From: Paenibacillus gyeongsangnamensis | GTDB taxonomy: Bacteria; Bacillota; Bacilli; Paenibacillales; NBRC-103111 | Assembly (NCBI RefSeq): GCF_027533625.1 | Contig: NZ_JAQAGZ010000027.1 | Coordinates: forward strand, 1-64,000 | Reading direction: 5' to 3' | Length of the DNA stretch: 64,000 nt | In this document: positions 24,452-33,793 of the stretch, one piece after another | How the letters are laid out: each line of letters begins with the position of its first letter | How positions within the stretch are numbered: the first letter of the stretch is position 1 | Translations under genes and position numbers: made by a program | Notes under the pieces: generated by a model | Told to the model about the DNA's origin: nothing | Databases searched by the model: none | Seen by the model: only the letters and a program-made list of their open reading frames with translations

Positions 24452-25198
24452 TTAAGGCTGCAGCATGGCGGCCATCTTGGATTCATCCAGCAGGTTGCCG
24501 ACGTAGAAGTCGCCGAACTCGCCGAAGCGGGCGCTGCCTTCGTCGAAGCGCATTTCGTGAACGATCTTCTTGAACTGCAGAGCGTCGTCCGCGAACAAGG
24601 TGACGCCCCATTCCCAATCGTCGAGGCCGATCGAGCCGGTGATGATCTGCTTGATCTTGCCCGCGTAGCTGCGGCCGATCATGCCGTGGGCGCGCAGGTA
24701 GTTGCGGCGCTCTTCCGCCGGCAGGGTGTACCAGTTGTCGCTGCCTTCGCGTTTTTTGTTCATCGGGTAGAAGCAGATGTGCTTCGATTTCGGCAGAGCA
24801 GGCTTCAAGCGGGCCAGGATCTCCGGATCCTCCATCGGATCGGTGCCCGGCTTGGCCATGTAGCCCCCGAGCTCGACGACGGACACGAAAGAGTAGGTCG
24901 GCACCGTGACGCCGGCAAACATCGTTTTGTTGAACTCGGTCTCGAGCTCGTTCAGCTCGTCGAGCGTTTCGCGCAGGTGCATGAAGACGAAGTCTGCCTT
25001 TTGTCCGACGATGCTGAAGAAGGCGGTGCTACCTTGCTTGGCGTTCTCGACATTCTGGTATTTGCGCAGCAGGCCGTACAGCTCGTCCTCGGCGCGGGCC
25101 CGTTCTCCGGCGCTCAAGCTCTTCCAGGCGTTCCAGTCGATGGCGCGGAAATCGTGCAGGCAATACCAGCCATCCAGCGTCGCTACAGCTTCACTCAT
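24452..25198 (-). CDS. hemQ: Coproheme decarboxylase HemQ (chlorite dismutase-like)
   Basis: 248-residue soluble enzyme that oxidatively decarboxylates coproheme to heme b, the last step of heme synthesis in Firmicutes. Family blocks are visible: LDGWYCLHDFRAIDW at the N-terminus, KADFVFMHLRET, and the Tyr-containing segment DNWYTLP that holds the catalytic Tyr. Then come RRNYLRAHGMIGRSYAGKI with the proximal-heme His region and GLDDWEWGVTLFADD. Start ATG 25198 follows AAGGAG; a GTG nine bases upstream is less likely. Standard length for the family. Confidence 0.93.
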   Translation of the reverse strand: MSEAVATLDGWYCLHDFRAIDWNAWKSLSAGERARAEDELYGLLRKYQNVENAKQGSTAFFSIVGQKADFVFMHLRETLDELNELETEFNKTMFAGVTVPTYSFVSVVELGGYMAKPGTDPMEDPEILARLKPALPKSKHICFYPMNKKREGSDNWYTLPAEERRNYLRAHGMIGRSYAGKIKQIITGSIGLDDWEWGVTLFADDALQFKKIVHEMRFDEGSARFGEFGDFYVGNLLDESKMAAMLQP

Positions 25199-25414
25199 GA
25201 ATGACACACTCCTTTGTATGTAAGGGGATGAGTCCCCTAGTAATCGCTTGTTTCATTGTAGCGAAATCGGCAGGAAAGGGCAAATGAAGGGCGCCTCTTC
25301 CCGCCGAACTTTGTGTGAACTCGTTCAACAACCGTTCACTTTACCGCCCGGCGAAATTTGGTTACAATAGAGGGTGGAAGAAAGGCTTGTTTGAACGTGA
25401 AAGGGGCTTGCTTT

Positions 25415-25699
25415 ATGCTTCAGCTGATCATTGCGACCGTGCTGCTGTTCGTGCTGTTTTTCGGGCTCGGTTTTATACTAAACATGCTGATGAAGACGAC
25501 TTGGTTTCCAATTTACGGATACATCGTCCTGATCATCGGTCTCGTTATTTACTACGGCTGGGGCTCGGATTCGGTCTGGTCGGCCGTTGCGGGGTATTCG
25601 CTCGTCGATATGATCGCCGCCATCGGCGGATTGGTCGGAGCGGTGCTGAGCGGCTCGGCGATCAAGATGCTGCGAGACAAGGGCTTCAAGATGTTCTAA
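25415..25699 (+). CDS. YuiB-like small membrane protein
   Basis: 94-residue membrane protein with three hydrophobic segments: LQLIIATVLLFVLFFGLGFI, then IVLIIGLVIYYGW, then a third before the end GSAIKMLRDKGFKMF. The NMLMKTTW and KMLR-KG-MF features match B. subtilis YuiB. Role unknown. ATG 25415 follows GAAAGGGG. It stands alone between hemQ and dnaB. Confidence 0.8.
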   Translation: MLQLIIATVLLFVLFFGLGFILNMLMKTTWFPIYGYIVLIIGLVIYYGWGSDSVWSAVAGYSLVDMIAAIGGLVGAVLSGSAIKMLRDKGFKMF

Positions 25700-25841
25700 A
25701 CCTCAAATCATCTGCCGGCGGGCGGGTGATTTTTTGTTTAGAATTAGAAGAGGAACCGCCGCTATTTTCATCTATCTCCGGTGTCGATTCCTGTGGTAAA
25801 ATGGAGAGTAAATCTTGCAAGAACGATTGGGGTTTTGAGCG

Positions 25842-27359
25842 ATGCGAATCACGAATATGCTTCACTTTTCCGAATACCACCGTTTCTATGTCCAGCGGGA
25901 TTTCGCACTCAGCAGCCTTGATTATAAAATGCTGTCCGCGGTGTACCAGCCGATGGTCGGCGCTTATGCCATCAGTATGTATCAGACGCTGTACCAGCAG
26001 CTGCCCGGCGAACGGATCGGCTGCTCGGCGGTAGACCAGCAGCGCAAGCTGTTCCTGTCCCTGGAGCTGGAATCCGGCGAGCGGGGGCGGCAGCTCTTCA
26101 TCGAGATGACGTCGAGGCTCGAGGCGGTCGGTCTCTTGAAGACCTCGCGCCGGTTCGCGGCGGCTTCCGAGGACTACGTTTACGAATATACGCTGTACGC
26201 GCCGCTCAATCCGGCGGAATTTTTCCGGAACCAGCATCTGACGCTACTTCTGCGGGACAAGATCGGCAAGTACGCGGTTCTGGCGCTGCGGGATGAGCTG
26301 ATTCTCCCGGAGCATGAGGAGCTGAAGGCGGCCAATTCGGAGAATTTGTCGGTGCCGTTCTATGATTTGTTCCAACTTAACACGCAGGTTGTGGACTACG
26401 AGCTGGAGCAGGCCTTGTTCGACACGCCAGCGGCCCAGCCTTCCGCATCGAAGGCGGAGGTCATGCCCAAGGGGTTTCAGTACTCGGAAATTATTATGCA
26501 TTTTCCGCGTTATTCCGAGAACCGAGAATATGTGGAGCGGCTGAAGTATGAGCCGGAGCAAATGGCGACGATTAATTTTGTAGCCAAAAAATACAGCCTG
26601 TACCTGACGGACGTCTGCAAGCTGCTTGATGAAGAGGGCGTCTTCGACGAGGAAGGCCGGATCGTGCTGGAGCTGCTGCAGCACAAAGCAAATCAAGTGT
26701 TCCGCTCCGACAAGAAGCGGACGGACGACCGCAACCGGACGATGGCGAAGATCGCCGCGGCCAAGGGAGAACCGGCTTCCAGAGCGGATGGAAACGCCGC
26801 GAAGGAGGACATGCCCGAACGGACCGTCGAGATGGAATATTACCTCGAGGTGCCGGACTTGTTCCAAGGCGAGTGCAACCAGCACCAGTATAACTTCATT
26901 TTGCGCAATGAGCCTTATACGTACCTCCTGGAGAAAATTTTCTCCAAGGGCTCGGTGCCGGACGGGCTGCTCGATACGCTGTCGAAGGTCGATTTGACCT
27001 ACGGGTTGCGCGAGGAAGTCATTAATGTCCTGATTCATTACATTTATGTCAACAAGCGCTCCTGGTCCAGGACGTCGATCGAATTCAGCGTGACGGACAT
27101 GCTGGGTAAGCAGGTATCCACATTCGAGCAGGCGGTTCAGTACATCCGGGAGCAGGCGAAATATATGGAACGCAAAACGTCCGGGAGCCGCGGATCAAGC
27201 GGCGGAACGGGGGCGGCGGGAAGCCGCTCGGGCCGGGCTCCGCGTCAGAAGCCGGCGATCCCGATCGTGCAGAGCACGGCAGGGCCGGCTAAGCAGCTCA
27301 GTCAAGCGGAGCGCGAGGCACTACGGCGGAAGGCGCAGCAGCTGGATGGGAAGCTGTAG
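25842..27359 (+). CDS. dnaB: Replication initiation and membrane attachment protein DnaB
   Basis: 505-residue Firmicute DnaB (helicase loader subunit, not the helicase). It helps place the replicative helicase at oriC and at restart forks and associates with the membrane. The N-terminal winged-helix region (HFSEYHRFYVQRDFALSSLDYKMLS...) and the later DnaB/DnaD domain 2 (LDTLSKVDLTYGLREEVINVLIHYIY) are both recognised, followed by a basic low-complexity tail. The start has only a weak ribosome site. dnaI follows after 51 bases, as in Bacillus. Confidence 0.92.
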   Translation: MRITNMLHFSEYHRFYVQRDFALSSLDYKMLSAVYQPMVGAYAISMYQTLYQQLPGERIGCSAVDQQRKLFLSLELESGERGRQLFIEMTSRLEAVGLLKTSRRFAAASEDYVYEYTLYAPLNPAEFFRNQHLTLLLRDKIGKYAVLALRDELILPEHEELKAANSENLSVPFYDLFQLNTQVVDYELEQALFDTPAAQPSASKAEVMPKGFQYSEIIMHFPRYSENREYVERLKYEPEQMATINFVAKKYSLYLTDVCKLLDEEGVFDEEGRIVLELLQHKANQVFRSDKKRTDDRNRTMAKIAAAKGEPASRADGNAAKEDMPERTVEMEYYLEVPDLFQGECNQHQYNFILRNEPYTYLLEKIFSKGSVPDGLLDTLSKVDLTYGLREEVINVLIHYIYVNKRSWSRTSIEFSVTDMLGKQVSTFEQAVQYIREQAKYMERKTSGSRGSSGGTGAAGSRSGRAPRQKPAIPIVQSTAGPAKQLSQAEREALRRKAQQLDGKL

Positions 27360-27410
27360 ATTTGAAGACGTTGCGCAGTTTGTGCGGATCGAAAGGAGGG
27401 GGAATCGCGG

Positions 27411-28361
27411 ATGGAATCTTTAGGAGAGCTGCTGAAGCGAGGACAAGGCAGGCAGCTGCTGAAACAGGCGGATGAGAAGCTGCGCGAGGTGGCCGCGAAT
27501 CCGTTGATCGTGAAGCTGCGGGCGAAGTATCCGGAGCTCGACGAGCGGACGATGAAGCTGAATTTGAACCGGCTGCATCAATATGCGACGGAGCACCACA
27601 ATTGCACGCATTGTCCGGGGCTGGACCGGTGTCCGAACGATTTTGAAGGACATTATTCGATCCTCTCCGTGGAGTCCGACGGGGACGAGACGCGCGTGTA
27701 CGACCAGAAGGTCGCGTGCAAGAAGTTTATCGCCCGGGAAGCGCAGGACGCCGTACGCAGCCGGATTCGGAGCTTTTATGTGGATGAGCGGGCATTGTCC
27801 CAGGGCTATTCCTCCATTGATATCCTGGACAAGGACCCGAAGCGCGAGGTAGCGGTGAACCAAATTATCGATTACGTGCTTCGGACGAAGCAGGACGGCT
27901 TGCAGAAGAACGGCCTGTACTTGGCCGGAAGCTTCGGGACGGGGAAGACGTTCCTTATGTGCTACCTCCTCTATGAGCTGGCCAAGGACGGCTTTACCGG
28001 CGCGATTGTGTATATGCCTGATTTTGCCGAAGATTTGAAGTCGATGTTCCACGATCCGCTGAAGCTGAAGGAAACGATCGACGTGCTGAAGGAAACGGAT
28101 CTGCTCGTCTTCGACGACATCGGGGCGGAGAATCTGAATCCTTGGCTGCGCGATCACGTGATGGGAGCGATCCTGAACTACCGGATGAACCGGAAGCCGA
28201 CGTTCTTCACGTCGAATCACGATCTGGATGCACTGGAGAAGCATTTCGGCTTTACCAGCAAGGACGGGGACGAGGAGTACAAGGGCCGGCGCATCATGGA
28301 CCGCATCCGGCCGTTCGTCGAGGTGGTCATGGTGGAGGGTTACAACAAGCGGGGCACTTAG
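27411..28361 (+). CDS. dnaI: Primosomal protein DnaI (helicase loader ATPase)
   Basis: 316-residue AAA+ helicase loader. The N-terminal zinc-binding domain shows cysteines at CTHCPGLDRCP and a further Cys near residue 104. The Walker A is GSFGTGKTF near residue 168, Walker B is LLVFDDIG near 230, and sensor 1 is FTSNHD near 264. It acts with DnaB at replication start. GGAGGGGG precedes the ATG. Terminator follows at 28391. Confidence 0.95.
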   Translation: MESLGELLKRGQGRQLLKQADEKLREVAANPLIVKLRAKYPELDERTMKLNLNRLHQYATEHHNCTHCPGLDRCPNDFEGHYSILSVESDGDETRVYDQKVACKKFIAREAQDAVRSRIRSFYVDERALSQGYSSIDILDKDPKREVAVNQIIDYVLRTKQDGLQKNGLYLAGSFGTGKTFLMCYLLYELAKDGFTGAIVYMPDFAEDLKSMFHDPLKLKETIDVLKETDLLVFDDIGAENLNPWLRDHVMGAILNYRMNRKPTFFTSNHDLDALEKHFGFTSKDGDEEYKGRRIMDRIRPFVEVVMVEGYNKRGT

Positions 28362-28390
28362 ATCGGACTTATTATTTTATAGATCATTGG

Positions 28391-28425
28391 AAAAAACCGT
28401 CAAGCCGTGAGGCCGACGGTTTTTC
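28391..28425. terminator. Bidirectional terminator between dnaI and the multicopper oxidase gene
   Basis: AAAAAACCGTC and GACGGTTTTT form a stem with A-rich and T-rich outer flanks, so it can work in both directions between convergent genes. Confidence 0.85.
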
Positions 28426-28429
28426 GTTT

Positions 28430-30556
28430 TTATTCGGGACGGTTCACTGTCTGGCTTCCGATGCTGTAGGGGGAGGTGACGCCTTCGTACATCAGATGCA
28501 TGGTCATTCCGCCTGAGGCATGGGAGAGATTATGGCAGTGATCCATCCACAAGCCGGGATTGTCGGCGCGGAAGGCCACTTCATAGACTTCGCCGGGTCT
28601 GACATCGAGCGTATCCGACCACCAGGTGCCGGTGACCGGCTTGCCGTTCCGGGAAAGCACAAGCATACGGTGGCCGTGAAGGTGCATCGGATGATCGACG
28701 ACGCTTCGGTTGATCATGGTGATTTTGACCAGATCGCCCTCTCGGACCATGTACATCGGCGTGTTCGGGAATACCTTGCCGTTGATCGTGAACAGACCGC
28801 CGAAGCGTCCGTTATAGAAGCCGAGCTTATTATCCAGAATCATCGTAAACTGCTTGTCGAACCGGCTGCTTGCATCGAATGGGGTTGGAGCGGTTCCGCC
28901 GTACTGCGAAGGCTCGAAGACTGCGGTCTTGGACAGATCGAAGGACGGCAGGTTGCCTTTCCCGTCGGGACTCATGAGAAGGCCGAGGGACGATTTCCCC
29001 GCGATGCTTAAGAACACGGGCTGATCCGGCATGACGAAGGTGACGTCGTACCGTCCGCCGGTAGTGAGCTCCAGCCGAGTGTTGTCTAACGTCTCCGGCT
29101 GATGAAGCTCGGTTCCGTCGATCGCGGCTACCTGGAAGGGAGCTCCGGTGAGCAGAAACTGCTGGCGCACCCAGTCATCCGTATTGAGCAGCCGCATACG
29201 AACCGGCGTGCCGGGCGCAATGAGCTTGTTCTCGACGGTGTCGGATGCCCCGGAGGCCAGCGTCCCGTTCCAGTTGTGGCTCATGACCGTAAATTCCTGC
29301 TGCTGCGGATTCACGCCTGCGGCGGGCTCTACGATCAGTGGGCCGAACAAGCCCATTGTGACCGATTCCTTGGAGTCCTGATGCGAATGATACCAGAAGG
29401 TGCCCGCCTGCTTGGCAATGAACCGGTATGTGTACGATTCTCCGGGCAGGACGGCATTCTGGGTTGCGCCCGCAACACCGTCTTCGGCATTGGGCACGTC
29501 GAGGCCGTGCCAATGAAGGGTGACGCCGCCGTCGATATTTTTGTTGATGAGGGTCACCTGAACGAGCTCCCCTTCTTTCATTCTCAGCTCGGGTCCGGGG
29601 GATTGCCCGTTATAGGTCCAAGCTTCGACCATTTTGCCGGAGCTTAGGCGAATGGTTTTCTTCTCCGCCGTCAGCGTGAAGGTGCGGTCCGGCATTCCCG
29701 TAAGCGGCCCCGTCAGCTTCGTAACGGAAACGGATTCTGCCGGCGCTGCGGCTGCGGTTGCAGTTGAGGCTATACTGCCGCCATGCTCGGCGTGGCCAAG
29801 CGGAAGCGGAAGCGTCGTTCCCGTACCGTAATCCATGGAACCGGCCATCATGCTCATGCGGGAAGGCAGGATGCTGGCCTGCATCGCAAACAGTACGGGC
29901 ACGGCGGCGGCCAGCAGCGCGGCGGCAAGCACCATGCCTTGCGTCAGCCAGGACTTCCACCGGCGGTACTTTACCGTTGCCGCAGGATGGCTCATGATTT
30001 GCATCCGGTGGCTGTGACGGATCCATAGACCGGTGACGGCCAGAAGGTACAGGAGAAGCGGGATCGTATCCTGTGCGTGAAATGGAACCGGTGCCGTAAG
30101 CGCATAGTACAGCGCGGTGAGAGCGCCCGGAGGCACGGCTTGGAACGGCACGACCAGGGCCGGAGAAGAAGCCATGCCGCGAGCTTGGGGCTCCGGCGGG
30201 CCGTCCGTCTCGATGCCGGACGCAGGAACAGCTGCGGTCCGAAGCTTCAGCAGCGCCGGCACGGCGGATACGAGTACCGCAAAGGCGGGAACCGCAACCA
30301 GCGGGGCGTGCAGCAGCGTACGGTCCAGCCACAGCTGCAGGGGCAGGTTGATGGCCATATACGTCAGGTCCGTCAGCAGGATGGCGGCGAAGAGTAGAAT
30401 GATGCCCGACCGAAATAACTGCTTGCCGGCTTGACGCCGCAGCGCCTCGACCGAGGATGCGTATACCAGCTTGGAAGCCTTGCCCGCGGCGTTCCAAGAA
30501 TAAAGGAGCAGCAGCAATAAGGCGGCCAACTCGATTAAAAGCTCGTATCGGTACAA
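28430..30556 (-). CDS. Membrane-anchored multicopper oxidase
   Basis: About 708-residue protein. Residues 1-250 hold about six hydrophobic helices. The rest is an extracytoplasmic cupredoxin-type oxidase with all copper motifs: HWHG near residue 347, WYHSHQ near 391, HPMHLHGH near 645 and DHCHNLSHASGGM (type 1 and trinuclear ligands) near 690. It resembles copper oxidases with an N-terminal membrane domain in Bacilli. The chosen TTG (30554-30556) sits seven bases after AGGGGG; an ATG at 30569 would lack a ribosome site. Upstream there is a 20-base inverted repeat that may be an operator. Role is likely copper or manganese oxidation/detoxification. Confidence 0.85.
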   Translation of the reverse strand: MYRYELLIELAALLLLLLYSWNAAGKASKLVYASSVEALRRQAGKQLFRSGIILLFAAILLTDLTYMAINLPLQLWLDRTLLHAPLVAVPAFAVLVSAVPALLKLRTAAVPASGIETDGPPEPQARGMASSPALVVPFQAVPPGALTALYYALTAPVPFHAQDTIPLLLYLLAVTGLWIRHSHRMQIMSHPAATVKYRRWKSWLTQGMVLAAALLAAAVPVLFAMQASILPSRMSMMAGSMDYGTGTTLPLPLGHAEHGGSIASTATAAAAPAESVSVTKLTGPLTGMPDRTFTLTAEKKTIRLSSGKMVEAWTYNGQSPGPELRMKEGELVQVTLINKNIDGGVTLHWHGLDVPNAEDGVAGATQNAVLPGESYTYRFIAKQAGTFWYHSHQDSKESVTMGLFGPLIVEPAAGVNPQQQEFTVMSHNWNGTLASGASDTVENKLIAPGTPVRMRLLNTDDWVRQQFLLTGAPFQVAAIDGTELHQPETLDNTRLELTTGGRYDVTFVMPDQPVFLSIAGKSSLGLLMSPDGKGNLPSFDLSKTAVFEPSQYGGTAPTPFDASSRFDKQFTMILDNKLGFYNGRFGGLFTINGKVFPNTPMYMVREGDLVKITMINRSVVDHPMHLHGHRMLVLSRNGKPVTGTWWSDTLDVRPGEVYEVAFRADNPGLWMDHCHNLSHASGGMTMHLMYEGVTSPYSIGSQTVNRPE

Positions 30557-30571
30557 AAAAATCCCCCTCAT

Positions 30572-30591
30572 TTCATGTCTTTATGAAATCA
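30572..30591. promoter_or_regulatory. Inverted repeat upstream of the multicopper oxidase gene
   Basis: ATTTCAT and ATGAAAT enclose GTCTTT. It is close to the start codon and may be an operator; the regulator is unknown. Confidence 0.4.
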
Positions 30592-30713
30592 TTGTAGCTT
30601 GGCGAGGGCAGCGTCAAAACCGACCTGGGGTGTGAATGAAACTGGACCTTAGACGGGTTAAAGCTAGTACTTGGTCCTAGGGAATTGTTATAGGTTCAAG
30701 ATACAAGAAGATT

Positions 30714-31325
30714 TTAGAGGAGGGCAGAAGAAATTGTAGAGCAGAAGGCTGTCGGGAGGAAGATGGCAACTGGGAGGGAAGAGTAGCGAGGAGGAAGAAG
30801 GATGCGGGAGGTCAAAAGCAAATCAGAAGGCAAATCAGGAGTAATTAAGTGACCCATTACAGTATCTACAATATCAAAATACGTACGTATAGTTAAATCC
30901 TTGTATTCGTTTATAATAGCTCTCCATTTTGGGGGATCAAACATCCATCTTCGTCCGACAACCAGATATCTTTTCGGATAATAAGCTTCTAACCCATAGT
31001 GACTTTTGACAAAATCTCGATTGCGTGGATCTTCAAAGTATTCACGGTAAACTCTTGTCTGAGCTATGTGGGAATGAATTTCCGACGAGAATGTCTAACG
31101 ATTTATTTTCCCTATAACCACTGTATCAGTTTTTATGTTCGGGAGTTTAAATTCAAGAATATCAGCCATACCATCGCTTCCCACAACAAAGAAATCTGGG
31201 CGGATTGAAGGTCTATCCTCATTGTCCATCCATTTGCATTCTTTTTCGGCATGAAGAGAACTTCCGAAAAAATCCATGTTTAGAATAAACTGATTTTCAG
31301 GCTCAGATTGGAGCGAAGCATGCAA
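30714..31325 (-). pseudogene. Shedu-like (DUF4263) defence nuclease remnant with an in-frame stop
   Basis: Read leftward, the frame carries RPDFFVVGSDGMADILEFKLPNIKT, the PD-(D/E)xK-like core of Shedu/DUF4263 proteins, then KINR, a TAG at 31095-31097, and TFSSEIHSHIAQTRVYREYFEDP in the same frame. This continues through NRDFVKSHYGLEAYYPKRYLVVGRRW to about 30840. Beyond that the frame is low-complexity and not part of the family. The N-terminal half of a Shedu protein is absent. A single nonsense codon plus 5' truncation makes this a defence-gene remnant. Bases 30600-30720 show only purine-rich low-complexity DNA. Confidence 0.7.
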
Positions 31326-31389
31326 CCACCGCCTTGTTTAAGACTACTATATTAACGCGGTGAATGGATAAATAATGAAAATAAGAAAT

Positions 31390-31416
31390 AGCCTGTTGAG
31401 GGTTTCTCAACAGGCT
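31390..31416 (-). terminator. Terminator of the aldo/keto reductase gene
   Basis: AGCCTGTTGAG pairs with CTCAACAGGCT; the minus strand continues ATTTCTTATTTT. Confidence 0.8.
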
Positions 31417-31468
31417 GACCAGCCCCCTGCTAGGGGAACTGGCGTTCTTCATTATGGCTGGGCCAGGC

Positions 31469-32311
31469 TTAGAAGTCAAAATTGTCAGGGTCCGGTCCAA
31501 CCCGCAGGTTCTGGTTCAGCGCATCGATGCGGGTCATCTCTTCACTCGTCAGCTCGAAGTCGAACACTGAGGCGTTCTCGATAATCCGGGGAGCCTTCGT
31601 CGACTTGGGAATCGTTACGATGCCGTGCTGCAGATCCCAGCGCAAAATGACTTGGGCGACCGACTTGCCGTGACGGGCGCCGATTTCCTGCAGCACCGGG
31701 TTGTCCAGCAGCTGGCCCTGCATCAGAGGCGACCATGCCTCGATCTGAATGTCATGCCGGGCGCAGAAGTCGCGCAGCACTTGCTGGCTGAGCCGCGGAT
31801 GGAGCTCGACCTGGTTCACCATCGGCTTGATCTCGGCATCTTTCATCAGGTCCTCCAGGTGATGAATCTGGAAGTTGCTGACGCCGATCGCTTTGACGCG
31901 TCCGGCCTTGTACAGCGCTTCGAGCGCACGCCAAGCGTCCTTGTACTTGCCGGCCACCGGCCAGTGAATCAGGTACAGATCGAGATAATCCAGCCCCAGC
32001 TTCTCCAAGCTGGTCTCATAGGCGGCGAGCGTCGCTTCATAGCCGAGATCGGCGTTCCATACCTTGGAAGTGACGAACAAGTCTTCGCGGGAGAGTCCCG
32101 TTTCTTGGAGGGCTTCGCGGATAGACTGGCCTACGCTGCGCTCGTTGTCATAGATGGCCGCCGTGTCGATGCTGCGGTAGCCATGGGCGACAGCCGCTTT
32201 GACCGCGTCCACGAGCTCGGGACCGTCCGTGACTTTGAATACGCCGATGCCGAACCAAGGCATAGCCTTTCCGTTATTTAGAGTCGTAGTTGCTTGCAGA
32301 TGCGTTGTCAT
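31469..32311 (-). CDS. Aldo/keto reductase
   Basis: 280-residue NADPH-dependent aldo/keto reductase barrel. The catalytic tetrad appears as Asp in SIDTAAIYDN with Tyr (residue near 50), Lys in VTSKVWN, and His in LIHWP. The coenzyme-site sequence IPKSTKAPRI is present. ATG 32311 follows CTGGAGG; an upstream extension to 32353 lacks a ribosome site. Resembles Bacillus YtbE/YvgN, which reduce toxic aldehydes such as methylglyoxal; the exact substrate is not visible. Adjacent to an MFS transporter under HxlR-type control. Confidence 0.92.
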   Translation of the reverse strand: MTTHLQATTTLNNGKAMPWFGIGVFKVTDGPELVDAVKAAVAHGYRSIDTAAIYDNERSVGQSIREALQETGLSREDLFVTSKVWNADLGYEATLAAYETSLEKLGLDYLDLYLIHWPVAGKYKDAWRALEALYKAGRVKAIGVSNFQIHHLEDLMKDAEIKPMVNQVELHPRLSQQVLRDFCARHDIQIEAWSPLMQGQLLDNPVLQEIGARHGKSVAQVILRWDLQHGIVTIPKSTKAPRIIENASVFDFELTSEEMTRIDALNQNLRVGPDPDNFDF

Positions 32312-32442
32312 AGATAAAACCTCCAGTAGGGGAAATGGTAGATTTGAATACATGATGTCTTGTTGGAGCTGGTAGCGGCCCTAGCCATTTTGCACGTGGC
32401 TGCTTGGATGATGCCAAGATAGCGGAGACAAGAGCTCGACAG

Positions 32443-33660
32443 TCAAGACCGGGCCGGCTTCGCCTGCACGGCGCGAACCGGCCCGGTCTTGCGTTCTAGT
32501 GCCATGCTCCAGCCAGTCAGCAAAACCGCGGCCAAGACCATGCCAGCGCCGATCCAGGTGGTATGAATCAATCCCATCGAATCGGTGACCACACCACCCA
32601 GATAGGCCCCAATGGCGATGCCCGCATTGAACGCGGCGATGTTAACGGCGGAAGCGACATCCTTAGCTCCCGGCGCGAAGCGCTCGGCCAGCATGACGAC
32701 ATAAATCTGCAGCCCGGGAACGTTCATGAAGGCCAGCAGGCCCATGAAGAAGATCGTGATTAACCCGGCTACCTTGAATGGCGCGGTCACCATCAACACC
32801 AGCAGCACGATCGCCTGCAGGATGAACATAAGGAACAGAGCCTTGAGCGGCCGGCGGTTGGCCACCTTTCCCCCGATGACATTGCCGATCGCAATCGCAA
32901 TGCCGTAAATCAGCAGGATGACCGCTACCGTGCTTTCGGCAAATCCGGTTATCTCATGCAGCAATGGGGATAAATAAGTAAATACGACAAAAGTGCCTCC
33001 ATATCCGAGAGCCGTGATGGCGAACGCAAGCAGCAGCCTGCCATTCGTCACCAGCTTTACCTGCTCACGCACCGGGGTCGGAACGCCCTTACGTAGCGAG
33101 GCGGGGATCAAGATCAGGTTGGCGATCAGCGCGACCAGGCCGATGACGGCGATGGTGACGAAGGCCGCCCGCCAGCCCATCTGCTGGCCGATCCAGGTAC
33201 CGAGCGGCACGCCGGTCACGATGGCGACCGTCAGGCCTGAGAACATCATGGAGATCGCACTCGCCCGTTTGTTCTCCGGCACGAGGTCGGCGGCGATGGT
33301 CGATGCGATCGACATAAATACGCCGTGCGACAAAGCGGATAGCACGCGGGCCGTCAACAGGACGCCAATGCTTCCGGAAGCCGCCGCCAGACTGTTGCCT
33401 GCGATAAAAACGACCATGATGGCGATCAGCAGCGACTTGCGGGACATTCCCGTGGTGAGTGAGGTCAGCACGGGAGCCCCGAAGGTGACACCGAGCGCAT
33501 ACAGCGTCACGGTCAGTCCTGCCGTTGTGACCGATATATGAAGGTTTTCGGCGATCAGGGGCAGCAGCCCCACGCTGATAAACTCGGTAGTTCCGATCGC
33601 ATAGGCGCTGATGGCCAGAGCCAGAAGCGCGAGCATACTCCGTTTTTGATCCAATTGCAT
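32443..33660 (-). CDS. MFS transporter (AraJ/PbuE-like exporter)
   Basis: 405-residue protein with twelve predicted helices. The motif-A-like loop between helices 2 and 3 (TGMSRKSLL) and the helix 4 segment LTARVLSALSHGVFMSIA mark it as a drug/nucleoside/arabinose-type exporter of the DHA1 group (AraJ/YdhP/PbuE-like). Substrate cannot be read from sequence. It is divergent from an HxlR regulator, and the 133-base gap between them holds a palindromic operator, suggesting induction by an electrophile or drug. The reductase downstream is on the same strand and may share this control. Confidence 0.85.
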   Translation of the reverse strand: MQLDQKRSMLALLALAISAYAIGTTEFISVGLLPLIAENLHISVTTAGLTVTLYALGVTFGAPVLTSLTTGMSRKSLLIAIMVVFIAGNSLAAASGSIGVLLTARVLSALSHGVFMSIASTIAADLVPENKRASAISMMFSGLTVAIVTGVPLGTWIGQQMGWRAAFVTIAVIGLVALIANLILIPASLRKGVPTPVREQVKLVTNGRLLLAFAITALGYGGTFVVFTYLSPLLHEITGFAESTVAVILLIYGIAIAIGNVIGGKVANRRPLKALFLMFILQAIVLLVLMVTAPFKVAGLITIFFMGLLAFMNVPGLQIYVVMLAERFAPGAKDVASAVNIAAFNAGIAIGAYLGGVVTDSMGLIHTTWIGAGMVLAAVLLTGWSMALERKTGPVRAVQAKPARS

Positions 33661-33731
33661 GTTTTCTCACCTCTAATCGTGGTAATCATCGGCCGATACA
33701 TGCTATTATGAGAGGAGCAAGCATTTTTGGC

Positions 33732-33762
33732 TAGTACGTACTTTAAAGTACGATAGGTACTA
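33732..33762. promoter_or_regulatory. Palindromic operator between the MFS and HxlR genes
   Basis: A perfect 14-base palindrome GTACTTTAAAGTAC (33738-33751) is framed by TAGTAC and GTACTA, giving nested GTAC half-sites. HxlR-family regulators bind such sites in divergent promoters. Confidence 0.7.
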
Positions 33763-33793
33763 ATAAGTGCCTATAGCAATTGGAGGGCTTCGC

